The notes beneath the pieces were generated by a model that saw nothing but the letters and a program-made list of their open reading frames with translations, ran no database searches and had not been told where the DNA came from. DNA of 64,000 nt from Amycolatopsis alba DSM 44262 (GTDB taxonomy: Bacteria; Actinomycetota; Actinomycetes; Mycobacteriales; Pseudonocardiaceae): the NCBI RefSeq assembly GCF_000384215.1, contig NZ_KB913032.1, forward strand, positions 8,207,605 to 8,271,604, in the 5' to 3' direction. Shown in pieces: positions 50,525-59,206 of this stretch (positions are counted from its first letter, which is position 1; each line of letters begins with the position of its first letter). A program made the translations under genes and the position numbers.

Positions 50525-50840
50525 ATGGCATGGTGGGACGACGCGTCCCTGGGACCGCATGAGCCGTCCGGCCGCGAGAGCAGTTGATCGCGGAACTGGC
50601 GCCAGACAGCATCCAGCGCAACTCCCAACCTGCCCGGCTACCGGCGTTGCCCGAGCCGGGCCTGCCGGTGGAATCAGGCCCCGATCTGCTGATCGCACCG
50701 TACGCATTGACCGGACCGGCCCCGCGTCAACGAACGCCTCCTCTTACGCGCGCTCTGCTGGCACCCAGGCCGCCGGCTCTCACTGGACACGCTGCGCGGG
50801 CTGATCGTGGTCGCACCCGACACATCCGGCCAGCACGTGG
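50525..50840 (+). pseudogene. Degenerate copy of the AbrB-like gene at 53955-54457
   Basis: The DNA matches 53955-54260 over its length with scattered changes. It contains the 20-codon small ORF (50525-50587) and QLIAELAPDSIQRNSQPARL, but frame is lost after GPDLLI, and the AbrB-like repeats appear in shifted frames (DRTVRIDRTG..). No complete second repeat remains. Confidence 0.65.
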
Positions 50841-50900
50841 GCTCTCTCGCGATCGAACGACAGGCTCCGTAGACGGTCTGGCCGTGGTCGGTCGCCACCT

Positions 50901-51179
50901 TCACCCCCAGGCAGCGGACAAACCTCGGCTACCGGCGGACGGCGACCTGCCGGAACGCGAGTTTGTAGCTGGATTCACCTGCTCGTGGCCGCTCGACGGA
51001 CACGTCGGCGACAAGGTCCTGATGACGATGAACGTGGCCATGCCCACTACGAGAACCGCGCAGAACGCGATGACGATCACCAGTTTTCGTTTCCGGACCC
51101 GAGACGGAGGCACGCTCGGCACGACGGTTGGGCAAGGTTCAAACTCTGGTCGTCGACTACGCCCCAAGATCATCGACAT
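50901..51179 (-). CDS. Small single-pass membrane protein
   Basis: 92 residues. ATG 51179 has AAGGAG six bases upstream, a strong site. The layout is a short Arg/Pro-rich cytoplasmic segment, RKRKLVIVIAFCAVLVVGMA then TFIVIRTL as one transmembrane helix, and a ~35-residue external tail with one Cys. Divergent from the 459-residue unknown gene, with a long inverted repeat between them. Function unknown. Confidence 0.6.
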   Translation of the reverse strand: MSMILGRSRRPEFEPCPTVVPSVPPSRVRKRKLVIVIAFCAVLVVGMATFIVIRTLSPTCPSSGHEQVNPATNSRSGRSPSAGSRGLSAAWG

Positions 51180-51206
51180 ACCTCACTCCTTGAGCGGAAC
51201 CGCGCC

Positions 51207-51247
51207 CGTGATCAAGAACGTATCGTTGTGTGTCGGTGTTGATCACG
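51207..51247. promoter_or_regulatory. Nine-base inverted repeat between divergent island genes
   Basis: CGTGATCAA (51207-51215) and TTGATCACG (51239-51247) are exact complements 23 bases apart, between the membrane-protein start (51179) and the 459-residue gene start (51289). Likely an operator for both. Confidence 0.5.
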
Positions 51248-51288
51248 CGGCAGTGCGACCAGGTCGACGTAGAGGGCGCATAAGGAAA

Positions 51289-52668
51289 ATGATGTTGAAG
51301 CTGGCGAAGCACGTGCTAAGGGATCTCGCGCAACGCTCGAACGTCTCCATCCATTCGGATTCCAGTTTGGTTGGCGCCGTGGCTGCCGCCGCAGCCGACG
51401 ACGACGAAAGGCGCGCAAAGAAGCGGGATGATGAGAGCAGCGCTAAAGACGACGACGAAGTCCTACGGCGGAAGCCTGAACTCCATCCGATACGCGCATG
51501 GGGAGACAAATCCTCGCAGCTGACACCGTGGGACGTGCTGCATGTACTCGGCCGAGCCATCGCACTGTCCAGACGAGGCGCCGCGCGCGGACTCGCCGAG
51601 CACTGGGGCGCACTGAAGTACAGCCAGGCGCTGACCGGCGACACAGGTTCCTTCCTGAAGCTATCCGCTGAGGGCAAGGAGACGGCGGACTACTACAAGG
51701 CCGTCCAGTCGAGCGAGCTCGGTGTCGGCTTCGCACTGGTACTGGCCAGGCGGATCCTGACGCAACGATATCCTGATCGCGTCATCTCCATCGTGCCCGC
51801 GGACACGGCACTGCGCGCAGGCTGGGCCTTGACCAGCAGAGACAAGGGACAACGACAGAACTACCGGTACCGCCCACAGTTCTTCGCCGAGCTATGGAAG
51901 CCGGAAGCGCCTTCGCTAGTACTGCCGATCGCCTGCAAGGGCAACCACAGCAACGCCGCACACTCCCACGTCCAACTCGCGTCTGCATCGGCTCACGTCG
52001 AGGCGGTGCACGTCGGACCATGGAACGAGACCCCCTGCCTGATCTTCAGCACTGAGCTGCCCCTGGACGGACACGTCACCGTGCACGCCCTCTGCTCCGA
52101 AGGAAGCGGCGGCTGGCTGGCCACTCCCAGCGCTGAGGGTAGCGATCAGGATGCCGAGCTCAGCGACGTCAACCACTTCCCCCAAATCCACCTGCCGTCC
52201 AACGGTGACGAAGCCCGTATCTCGATCCCCGGCTTCCATATCACACCGGATCACTACGAATGGTTCGGGCGCGTGCTCGCACGAACGGCCGCCGCGGGAC
52301 TGACAGCCTTCGCCGGCAATGGCGAAGCGACCGCCCAGTACCTGACCGAGCGCCAGGGACGGAAGCACTTCATTGGCTTCACGCACGCGGCCACTGGTAG
52401 CGTGCAGGACGCGAACCACACCCTCCTCGGCAAACGCTTCGTCGGCACCGACCACGTCTTCCGGCTGAACGGCACCCGCGTGGAAGCCTTCTCTGGCGTA
52501 GGTGCCGCATTATTCGATCTCCTGGCTCACGGACGAGTGACGCAGTACCGCCACAAGATCTACGAGCACCGCTCCGCCTGGCCGAGCGGTTCCTGGGACA
52601 GCTCATGGGGCGGCCCGGTATCAATTCACCCGGATGGAACCGTACTCGCCATACGCCTGCTCCCCTGA
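51289..52668 (+). CDS. Unknown island protein, possible nuclease-like core
   Basis: 459 residues, no named family. The N-terminus has an acidic/basic linker (ADDDERRAKKRDDESSAKDD), then RAWGDKSSQLTPWDVLHVLG and a helical region. The centre reads PEAPSLVLPIACKGNHSNAA then SHVQLASASAHVEAVHVGPW; this strand-helix pattern around the Lys resembles the E-x-K core of PD-(D/E)xK nucleases, but the acidic residue is not clear. The C-terminus includes GNGEATAQYLTERQGRKHFI. AAGGAAA lies upstream of the two ATGs (51289 and 51292). Divergent from a membrane protein. Function unknown. Confidence 0.65.
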   Translation: MMLKLAKHVLRDLAQRSNVSIHSDSSLVGAVAAAAADDDERRAKKRDDESSAKDDDEVLRRKPELHPIRAWGDKSSQLTPWDVLHVLGRAIALSRRGAARGLAEHWGALKYSQALTGDTGSFLKLSAEGKETADYYKAVQSSELGVGFALVLARRILTQRYPDRVISIVPADTALRAGWALTSRDKGQRQNYRYRPQFFAELWKPEAPSLVLPIACKGNHSNAAHSHVQLASASAHVEAVHVGPWNETPCLIFSTELPLDGHVTVHALCSEGSGGWLATPSAEGSDQDAELSDVNHFPQIHLPSNGDEARISIPGFHITPDHYEWFGRVLARTAAAGLTAFAGNGEATAQYLTERQGRKHFIGFTHAATGSVQDANHTLLGKRFVGTDHVFRLNGTRVEAFSGVGAALFDLLAHGRVTQYRHKIYEHRSAWPSGSWDSSWGGPVSIHPDGTVLAIRLLP

Positions 52669-53101
52669 CGTGACAATCCGTCGCGGAGACGCGAGGCCGA
52701 CCGCATCAACTTCTTGGCCGATCCCGACCTCCGCGTCCTCGGAGATGATTACTGGACCTTGTCCAGTTCCTGTCCGCCTGGTCGCGGCGTAATGCCAGGC
52801 TTTCCGGATTCCTCTTGCTGCCAGCGATGTCCGGAAATGTGCGCGACGAACTCACGAGTATACTTAACGTTAATCCCCGTCTACGCGTCGTCTCGCCAAC
52901 ATCGTGCTCCCCTGATCAACCATTCCGATCATCGGACACGCCCTGGCTGCACTAACCGCTCCGTCCGACGTTCGTCAAGCAACCGTCGAGCGTTCGCCTG
53001 ACTGAAGGGCAACTTGGCGTCTCCATGCGGCCTGATCCGGCTCCACTAAGCACTGCATCTGGCGGGCGAAGCCCAGCGACAAGCCCGATTCGCCGATGAC
53101 T
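52669..53101. other. 433-bp gap, no gene recognised
   Basis: AT-richer than neighbours. It holds a perfect stem ACTGGAC-CTT-GTCCAGT (52751-52767) and the palindrome TTAACGTTAA (near 52864-52873). Open frames lack ribosome sites and actinomycete codon bias. Confidence 0.5.
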
Positions 53102-53587
53102 TCAGCCAGCGATCAGGTCTCTGATGAACGCGGCGATCGCTACGAACATACTCGCCCCAGCGATGGACATCATCGCCCAGTCGTAACCCGGCCTGTCCGC
53201 CCTCGAAGACATGGCTGCCGCTCCGCGGACAGCCGAGCTTGGTTGCCGCTCTGGCAAGGCACCACGATCGAAGGTGTCACGCGGCCACATCAAGGTCGGA
53301 AGCCCAAGAAAACCCCTACCGCGGACAAGAACAGGAAGCCCGCGCTTGTAACCGACGTGGAAGTCGCACGTGCCGGCGATACCCCGAACAAGCCAGAGAC
53401 ACGGCCGATGCTTGACCGTCTCGACTCTGCAACGAGTCAGCCTAACTACGGTCAAGTAGAGCAGCAAGGCTGCGACTGCGAAAAGCAAAGGCCGCCACAG
53501 CCGTTCCGAATAAAAATAGTATGCCAGGACCGCGAGAACTACTCCCCAAGCCCTGAACGGAGTCTTACGACGACGTCCTTTTGCCAC
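53102..53587 (-). CDS. Unknown membrane protein (161 residues)
   Basis: GTG 53587 follows GGGGAGG by five bases. Two N-terminal hydrophobic segments (WGVVLAVLAYYFYSERLW; LLFAVAALLLYLTVVRL), a ~75-residue soluble part with Cys residues (RPCLWLVRGIAGTCDFHVGY) and a final helix (MMSIAGASMFVAIAAFIRDL). No family recognised. The longer frame to 53791 has no support. Confidence 0.5.
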   Translation of the reverse strand: MAKGRRRKTPFRAWGVVLAVLAYYFYSERLWRPLLFAVAALLLYLTVVRLTRCRVETVKHRPCLWLVRGIAGTCDFHVGYKRGLPVLVRGRGFLGLPTLMWPRDTFDRGALPERQPSSAVRGAAAMSSRADRPGYDWAMMSIAGASMFVAIAAFIRDLIAG

Positions 53588-53954
53588 GGATACCTCCCCA
53601 CATCGATCGTGGCGGTCGCCTATGCGGGGAAACGACCGCCGCTCGAGTGACGGGGTAGCACTAGTCGTCCTCCTAATACGACACATGACGTGGCTATGAG
53701 CTAATCCTGAGACTGGTGTTATCACCTGTGAAGCATGCGGGTGACAGAAGCTCGATGTGTATCCAGCCAAATTTGAGGCTTGATGACACATGAGCGGCGA
53801 CTATTGACACATGGACCACCATGGCACGACTGCCGCCGACGAGTGCAACGAGTAGAGGCTTCCTCTAGCTCGAGGTTCACATAGCCCCTCCCCATCCTCA
53901 CGAACGGGTGGTTCTGGGGTCGCGGGGTTTGCGTCGATCACTCCGGACACCACC
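53588..53954. other. 367-bp gap upstream of AbrB-integrase unit
   Basis: No gene recognised. A direct repeat with GACACATG occurs at about 53783 and 53805, and the region is less GC-rich than the chromosome. It probably holds the AbrB-integrase promoter. Confidence 0.45.
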
Positions 53955-54017
53955 ATGGGATGGTGGGACAACGCGTCCCTGGGACCGCACATGCAGTCCG
54001 GCCCCAGGAGCAGTTGA
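53955..54017 (+). CDS. 20-residue ORF conserved before AbrB-like genes
   Basis: MGWWDNASLGPHMQSGPRSS here, MAWWDDASLGPHEPSGRESS in the dead copy at 50525-50587. Both end in TGA overlapping a TTG (AGTTGATC) that begins the AbrB-like frame. Conservation of reading frame in two diverged copies suggests a leader peptide or an N-terminus joined by frameshift. Confidence 0.4.
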   Translation: MGWWDNASLGPHMQSGPRSS

Positions 54018-54457
54018 TCGCGGCACTGGTGCCCGACAGCACCCAGCGCCATCCCCAACCTGCCCGGCTACCGACTCTGCCCGAGCCGCGTCTGCCGGTG
54101 GAATCAGGCCCTGACCTGCTGATCGGCGCCGTCCGCATCGACCGGACCGGCCGCGTCAACGAACGTCTCCTATTCCGCGCACTCGGCTGGAACCCAGGCC
54201 AGCGACTTTCACTGGACATGCTGCACGGGCTGATCGTGATCGCACCCGAACCCTCCGGCCCGCACGCCGTCGATGCCCGCGGAGCTCTCACCCTTCCCGC
54301 CGCGGCCCGCCACCTGTGCGGCATCGAACCCGACCGGCCCCTCGTCCTCGCCGCCTCGATCCACGAACAACTGCTCATCGTGCACCCCGGCACGACCGTC
54401 GCCCACCTCCTGACCGGGCACTACCGCGAGATAACTGGGCTGGATCATGACGCCTGA
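54014..54457 (+). CDS. AbrB/MazE-like DNA-binding protein upstream of integrase
   Basis: About 147 residues. Two AbrB-like swapped-hairpin repeats are visible: VRIDRTGRVNERLLFRALGW then NPGQRLSLDMLHGLIVIAP, and AVDARGALTLPAAARHLCGI then EPDRPLVLAASIHEQLLIV. Such genes precede tyrosine integrases in actinomycete elements. The frame is open back to 53960; TTG 54014 (AGGAG just upstream, overlapping the small ORF stop) and GTG 54029 are candidates, neither certain. The stop overlaps the integrase start by 11 bases. Confidence 0.65.
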   Translation: MIAALVPDSTQRHPQPARLPTLPEPRLPVESGPDLLIGAVRIDRTGRVNERLLFRALGWNPGQRLSLDMLHGLIVIAPEPSGPHAVDARGALTLPAAARHLCGIEPDRPLVLAASIHEQLLIVHPGTTVAHLLTGHYREITGLDHDA

Positions 54458-54890
54458 CCCCGCCCAGATCCGCGCCGCCCCCCAAACACTGGCCGAACTG
54501 GGCGTTACCCTCGCAGACCTCCAGGACGACCCAGCCGAGACACCCGGTATCCCCACCCTGGCCGGCTACCTCCCCCATGTCATCGCCGCCGCAGGCGCCG
54601 GAGCCAGCCGCACCTACGGCAACTACTGGACACGCATGGCCACAGCCTGGGGCGACCGGCGCCTCGACCAGATCACCGCCACCGACATCGAGGCGATGCA
54701 ACACGACGCCGCCACCCACGCCCGGACCCGCCGCAACACCCGCAACGGCCGACATGCCAGCGAACACGTCGTCGCGGCCGCCCGCGCGATCTTCAACCGC
54801 GCCATCGCCGACGACCCATCCCCGCCGCGGCAAGCCCCGCTCACCGCGTCGCCAAACCCCGCAGGCCGGCGGTGCCTCGCAGGCCAGGTC
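54447..54890 (+). pseudogene. Tyrosine integrase, frameshifted and truncated
   Basis: The N-terminal core-binding (SAM-like) domain is present: TPGIPTLAGYLPHVIAAAGA, SRTYGNYWTRMATAWGDRRL, ARAIFNRAIADD. At about 54825 the frame shifts: the alternative frame restores SPAHRVAKPRRP, the usual continuation. The catalytic domain (R..HxxR..Y) is missing, cut off near 54890. The element cannot be self-mobile with this gene. Confidence 0.7.
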
Positions 54891-54991
54891 CGGCATGGGC
54901 AGGACCGGCATGTTCGGCGAGCATGCCCGCCCCGAGGTCACGGCGGTCACTCAGTCTGCCCGCGAGCAGAACCAGAACGGCGGAAAGACCA

Positions 54992-55045
54992 GGCCTTCGT
55001 GTGGCCGAAGTTCTTGCGCAGACCACGGATCTCGATCGCGTTCAC
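54992..55045 (-). pseudogene. First 18 codons of an ABC-transporter ATPase gene
   Basis: [18 protein letters not shown] is the usual N-terminus of a DrrA-type ABC ATPase; then the sequence breaks into the island. GTG 55045 overlaps the PEP-synthase stop as GTGA, so it was once the next gene in that operon. Confidence 0.6.
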
Positions 55046-57282
55046 CGGGCACCGTCCAGCAGGACGCGGCGTTCGGCGGCCGCGATCGCGCGCAGGGACA
55101 CGTCGACGACGTCGGAGTTCACGGAGATGGACGTGATCCCGAACCGCACGAGATGCTCCGCGAAACCGGGCTTCACCGAAGGCGCCTGCCCGCACAACGA
55201 GGAGGTGATCCCCGCGTCACGGGCAGCACCGATGATACGTCCGATGGTGTCGAGCACGGCGGGGTCGGCTTCGTCGAACAGCTCCGCGCAGACCGCCGAA
55301 TCCCGGTCCACCCCGAGAACCAGCTGGGTGAGATCGTTGCTCCCGATGGACACGCCGTCGATGCCCAATCCGGCGTACTCGGGAAGCCAGTGCACCACGG
55401 ACGGGACCTCGGCCATGATCCAGCGGTGCAGTCCACGCTGCCCTCCGAGCGGGCTCGCGTCGATCAGGTCCAGACAGGCCTCCAGTTCCCATTTGGTACG
55501 GACGAATGGGATCATCAGGTGAAGGTTCGGCGTCTGTTCGCGTACTCGGGCGAGGGTGCGGAGTTCGAGGTCGAACAGGTCCTTTTCCCGCACGTAGCGG
55601 AAGCAACCGCGGTAGCCGATCATCGGATTGCTCTCCGCGGCTTCGTAGGCCTCGCCCCCGGCGAGACCCCGGAACTCGTTGCTGCGCAGGTCGGTTGCCC
55701 GGTAGATGACCGGTCGCGCGCCGAAGGGACGGGTGATCCGCAACAGCGACTCGGTCATGGAGTCCACAAAGGACTCCTCTTCGCCCCTGGCGATGAGGTC
55801 GCGGGGATGACGTCCGCCGAGCGCTTCGGTCAGCAGGAACTCCGCTCGCAGCAACCCGACCCCGTCGACCTGACGCGCGGCGACTTCCTCGGCGTGTTCA
55901 GGCATGGCTAGATTGACGTACAGTCTGGTCCCGATCGTCTCCGGCGCGGCAGGCGCCGCGATCGGTTCGGTGCGCGCCGGCGGCTGGACGTAGCCGGACC
56001 GCACCTCACCGCTGGTTCCGTCCACGGTGACGGGCCCGCGTCCCGCGAGCACCCGTGTCGCGTCGCCGGTGCCGACGACGCAGGGCACCCGCAGCTCCCG
56101 CGCGACGACGGCGGCATGGCAGGTCATCCCGCCGCCGTCGGTGACCAGCGCCGAGGCCCGCCGGATGGCGGGAACCCAGTCGGGGTTGGTCATCGGCGCG
56201 ACCAGCACTTCGCCATCCCTCAGCTGCCCGCCTTCGCCGGGATCACGCAGCACTCGTGCGTTCCCGTCACCGACGCCCGGTGACGCTGCCAGTCCGGTGA
56301 CGAGAACGTCCGGCGGCTGCTCACGATCCGGCGGCAGCGTGGTGACCGGCCGGGACTGGACGACCCAGATCTCCTTGCCCGCCATAGCGAACTCGATGTC
56401 CTGTGGCGTCCCGTAGTGGTCTTCGATCCTGGTGGCGAGCCGTGCCAGCTCAAGGACGGTCGCGTCATCGAGCACCCGGCGTCCCGCCGTCTGGCTAGGA
56501 AGGGCGACCTTGACGTCTCCCCCGCCCACTTCGGCGATGATCTTGTGGGTCTTGCTGCCCACCCGTGCCGAAACCAGCCGCAGATCTTCCTTGGCGACCA
56601 GGTAGGTGTCCGGTTCGACCGCTCCGGAGACGATCGCTTCGCCTTGGCCGAAGACCGCTTCGACGACCAGGCGGTCACGATCGCCGGACCGCGGATCCGC
56701 GGTGAAGATGACCCCGGAGCGATCCGCGGCGATCATCCTCTGCACCACCACCGCGATCGCGGGCTCCCCGGTGAAACTGCGCCCGGCGCGATACCCGATC
56801 ACCCGAGGTGAGAACAACGACGCCCAGCAATCGACGATCCGCTCCCGGACGGTGTTGTCACCCCACACGTTCGTGAAACTGGCGTTCATCCCGGCGAACG
56901 AGGCTTCCGCGCCGTCCTCCCCCGTCGCCGAAGACCGGACGGCGATGGGTGTCGACTGCCCGATCCCGTGATATGCGTCGATCACCTCCGCCAAGACCCC
57001 TGCGGGCATCCCCGCCCGATGAACCAGAGCGCGCAGCTCGTCACACAGCCCGGAAAGCTGATCCGGCGACTCAGCGGACGCGAGCGCCTTTTCGTGCAGT
57101 TCAGCGATCTCGCCGCGTACACCGGCTTCGTCGAGTGAGGCGAGATATGCCTCGCGGAGCACGACGAAGCCCTGAGGGACGGAGAATCCCGCGGTGATCA
57201 GCTGGCCGAGGTTCGCGCCTTTGCCGCCGGCCGATTCGGCGTCGGCGAGACTGACCACCGACAAGTCGCGTACGTAGCTCAT
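55042..57282 (-). CDS. ppsA: Phosphoenolpyruvate synthase (PpsA)
   Basis: 746 residues with three PPS domains in order. The ATP-grasp N-domain has [20 protein letters not shown] and [18 protein letters not shown]. The swivelling phosphohistidine domain has [20 protein letters not shown] with the His. The PEP/pyruvate barrel ends with [20 protein letters not shown] and SSLCGQAPS (catalytic Cys). It converts pyruvate plus ATP to PEP, AMP and phosphate; related DosR-regulon-like clusters carry it next to stress genes. GGAGGG lies before the ATG. A DosR-like palindrome is 88 bases upstream. Rifampicin phosphotransferase is a homologous alternative, less likely given the intact PEP barrel. Confidence 0.9.
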   Translation of the reverse strand: MSYVRDLSVVSLADAESAGGKGANLGQLITAGFSVPQGFVVLREAYLASLDEAGVRGEIAELHEKALASAESPDQLSGLCDELRALVHRAGMPAGVLAEVIDAYHGIGQSTPIAVRSSATGEDGAEASFAGMNASFTNVWGDNTVRERIVDCWASLFSPRVIGYRAGRSFTGEPAIAVVVQRMIAADRSGVIFTADPRSGDRDRLVVEAVFGQGEAIVSGAVEPDTYLVAKEDLRLVSARVGSKTHKIIAEVGGGDVKVALPSQTAGRRVLDDATVLELARLATRIEDHYGTPQDIEFAMAGKEIWVVQSRPVTTLPPDREQPPDVLVTGLAASPGVGDGNARVLRDPGEGGQLRDGEVLVAPMTNPDWVPAIRRASALVTDGGGMTCHAAVVARELRVPCVVGTGDATRVLAGRGPVTVDGTSGEVRSGYVQPPARTEPIAAPAAPETIGTRLYVNLAMPEHAEEVAARQVDGVGLLRAEFLLTEALGGRHPRDLIARGEEESFVDSMTESLLRITRPFGARPVIYRATDLRSNEFRGLAGGEAYEAAESNPMIGYRGCFRYVREKDLFDLELRTLARVREQTPNLHLMIPFVRTKWELEACLDLIDASPLGGQRGLHRWIMAEVPSVVHWLPEYAGLGIDGVSIGSNDLTQLVLGVDRDSAVCAELFDEADPAVLDTIGRIIGAARDAGITSSLCGQAPSVKPGFAEHLVRFGITSISVNSDVVDVSLRAIAAAERRVLLDGAR

Positions 57283-57369
57283 CGCTTTCCCTCCGGAGGT
57301 TGGCCGTCCACGAAGCCATGCTCACCGGAGGCGCCGGCCCCGCTCTGCTGCCCAAGGTCCCGGCGCGGC

Positions 57370-57382
57370 GGGACTTCGTCCC
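57370..57382. promoter_or_regulatory. DosR-like palindrome upstream of ppsA
   Basis: GGGACTTCGTCCC has the GGGAC/GTCCC arms of the DosR box but a three-base spacer instead of four. It lies 88 bases from the ppsA ATG. Confidence 0.4.
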
Positions 57383-57531
57383 ACACCGGACCTCAGCCGC
57401 TCAACGGTCCGGCCGGGCAGGGTTGTCGGTGACGCCCTCGATATCCGTCGCCGCCGCGTCGAGCAACCGGTTCCCCCTTCTTTCAAAGCGTGAAGGAGCT
57501 GGCGGTGACCAGCACCGCGACCGCACGCTCA

Positions 57532-57690
57532 GGAGACGACGCCGCTGCGAATCGCGTCACCCACGTGGTCGACAGGCTCCGCTTCCCCGGTCAAGGCGGA
57601 CTCGTCGAACGTCCCCTCACCACGGACCACACCGTCCACCGGAACGACTTCACCGGGCAGGACGACGACCACGTCACCGGGAAGCACCGA
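57532..57690 (-). pseudogene. Fragment of a heavy-metal P-type ATPase
   Basis: The frame LPGDVVVVLPGEVVPVDGVV then GEGTFDESALTGEAEPVDHV is the actuator-domain region of a P1B-type ATPase (TGE motif). Only about 50 codons remain, with no DKTG or CPx segment. It belongs with metal ATPases found in DosR-like clusters. Confidence 0.7.
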
Positions 57691-57768
57691 TGTTGCCGGA
57701 CAGTCTCGACCAAGTCGGAACTCCGGCAAGGAGAAGCGTTTCGAAGGACGGAGGCCACCGAGGCTTGG

Positions 57769-57921
57769 TCATCCGGCCGGCCTGTTCGCCTCGTCGTCCC
57801 ATCCATGACCAACCCTGTCGACGACCTCCACGACGCCGGCGGCACGGCGGGCCATCGCCGCAAGCAGGACAGCCTGGCTCCGTCGTTCGACCTCACCTCG
57901 CAGGGTGACGATCCCCGTCGT
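57769..57921 (-). pseudogene. BON-domain tail of the CBS protein, out of frame
   Basis: GIVTLRGEVERRSQAVLLAA, MARRAAGVVEVVDRVGHGWD, then DEANRPAG and stop at 57769 is a BON domain. It is joined to the CBS gene by removal of one C from the run CCCC at 57913-57916. Confidence 0.75.
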
Positions 57922-58426
57922 TCACTTCGGCCTGGACCGAACCCAGCGACGGGCGCCGGATCAGTACCGCGATGTCGCGTGTGACCTCGTCCTTGATCTC
58001 CGCGTCCGTTCGGACGAAGGCGTGCACAAGGTCGGCTCGGCTGACGATGCCTGCCAGCTTGCCGTGATGGTCGACCACCGGCAGTCGCTTGATCCGATGG
58101 CCCACCATCAGCCGGGCCGCTTCCGTCAGCGGACGGTCGGCTTCGACGGTGACCACCGGGGCACTCATCACGCTCTCCGCCGTGCGTCCGTCCGACTTCG
58201 ACCGGATACCCGGCATCCTCGGCGGCGCCGGTGTGGCCGCCTCGACCTGCTTGAGCAACAGATCGGCTTCGGAGACGACACCGATCACGTCGCGGTCGTC
58301 GTCCACGACGGGCACCGCGCTGATCCCCCGGCCCGCGAGGACTCGCGCGATGTCCGCGATCGGAGTGCTCTTCCGCACCGAGCAGACCTCTCGGGTCATG
58401 ACGTCACGGACGGCCATCCCGATCAT
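57893..58426 (-). CDS. CBS-pair protein, BON half lost by frameshift
   Basis: 177 residues as it stands. CBS 1 (VRDVMTREVCSVRKSTPIAD, ISAVPVVDDDRDVIGVVSEA) and CBS 2 (VMSAPVVTVEADRPLTEAAR, IKRLPVVDHHGKLAGIVSRA) are complete. The natural family ends in a BON domain; here a C-run at 57913-57916 shifts the frame after VQAEVND and gives a short tail GDRHPAR. Dropping one base would give 219 residues to 57769. CBS pairs bind adenine nucleotides. Its start overlaps the stop of the 61-residue gene (ATGA). Sequencing error versus true frameshift cannot be decided here. Confidence 0.82.
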   Translation of the reverse strand: MIGMAVRDVMTREVCSVRKSTPIADIARVLAGRGISAVPVVDDDRDVIGVVSEADLLLKQVEAATPAPPRMPGIRSKSDGRTAESVMSAPVVTVEADRPLTEAARLMVGHRIKRLPVVDHHGKLAGIVSRADLVHAFVRTDAEIKDEVTRDIAVLIRRPSLGSVQAEVNDGDRHPAR

Positions 58427-58608
58427 GACGGGTACCCTTCGTCCTCTTCGGACGGTTCCTCACGCTTCTGCGCCTGATAAGATTCTGCGGCGAAATACCT
58501 CCTCATGCCCGCCTCGGCCAACTCGGCCGAAGAACGGGTCGGACCTGATCCGGCGGCGATCGCGTCCCTTGCTTCCTTGGCCGCGCGTGCGTTGTCGACG
58601 TCGTTCAT
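58423..58608 (-). CDS. 61-residue acidic protein, unknown
   Basis: The product starts MNDVDNARAAKEARDAIAAG and ends QKREEPSEEDEGYPS: helical and highly charged. AAGAAGGAC lies just before the ATG, and the stop overlaps the CBS gene start by four bases. Small proteins of this kind are found next to CBS genes; role unknown. Confidence 0.6.
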   Translation of the reverse strand: MNDVDNARAAKEARDAIAAGSGPTRSSAELAEAGMRRYFAAESYQAQKREEPSEEDEGYPS

Positions 58609-58718
58609 GTCCTTCTTCCTTTCTTGGATTGCGGATTCCGCAGCCTGATGTCAGCGCGCTCCGACCACCGGGTTCCGATCACGATCAAGCCTGCCCGTTC
58701 GCCGTATTCCCAAAGCGT
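58608..58718 (-). pseudogene. Possible universal-stress-protein C-terminal fragment
   Basis: TLWEYGERAGLIVIGTR resembles the USP C-terminal LxExxxxADLIVVGTRG motif; the continuation WSERADIRLRNPQ does not. Short and uncertain. Confidence 0.35.
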
Positions 58719-58756
58719 CCTGCCCGGCCTGTCCTGCGGACTTATCGGCAGGCCGG

Positions 58757-59023
58757 TCACGGCCGGCGCCGCATGACGATCGCCTCCTGCAACGCCACGA
58801 GCCGCGAGCGCTCGGCCTCGTCCGCGGCGTTCTGCTCGGCCTCGGTGACGATCACGCCGTCGGGACCGGGAAAGACCGTGGACACGTGGTCGTCTTACGG
58901 CCAGCGCACGACATACGGTGGTGCGCCGTCCGGGGAACGGACCTCGATGATGAGGCCCCGCAGGTCCGGTTTTCCGACGGCCGGTCCCCTGATGACCAGC
59001 CAGTCTCCTCGCTGCGCACGCAT
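58757..59023 (-). pseudogene. DUF1918 protein with an in-frame stop
   Basis: MRAQRGDWLVIRGPAVGKPD and PDGAPPYVVRWP are the first half of DUF1918; codon 43 is TAA (58895-58897), then DDHVSTVFPGPDGVIVTEAE continues the family in the same frame to TGA at 58757. A single G-to-T change (GAA to TAA) would explain it. Length without the stop is 88 residues, normal for the family. Confidence 0.75.
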
Positions 59024-59117
59024 GGTCCCACCCTTCCGCCCCGCCACACGACGTGGTCACTCACGACCGTCTCGATCGCACGTCGCTCACCGTCCTCTTC
59101 ACGTCATCGGCGGTGGA

Positions 59118-59131
59118 GGGCCGAAGGTCCC
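59118..59131. promoter_or_regulatory. DosR-like box upstream of DUF1918
   Basis: GGGCCGAAGGTCCC has the GGGnC-N4-GnCCC layout of DosR boxes with the right spacing. It is 95 bases from the DUF1918 ATG. Confidence 0.4.
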
Positions 59132-59206
59132 CACGTCTCGTGCCCCGAGTCCGCCTTCCCTCGAAGAGCAACGAGAACGGGAGGAAACACCGCCGGGATG
59201 GGTGGG

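Noticed and set aside
52714..53001. 95-codon plus-strand frame in the island gap
   Set aside because: Cys/Ser/Arg-rich, codon use unlike neighbours and no ribosome site.
53960..54013. Extension of the AbrB-like frame upstream of TTG 54014
   Set aside because: The frame is open, but the conserved sequence in both copies is in the other frame (the 20-codon ORF), so a start here is unlikely.
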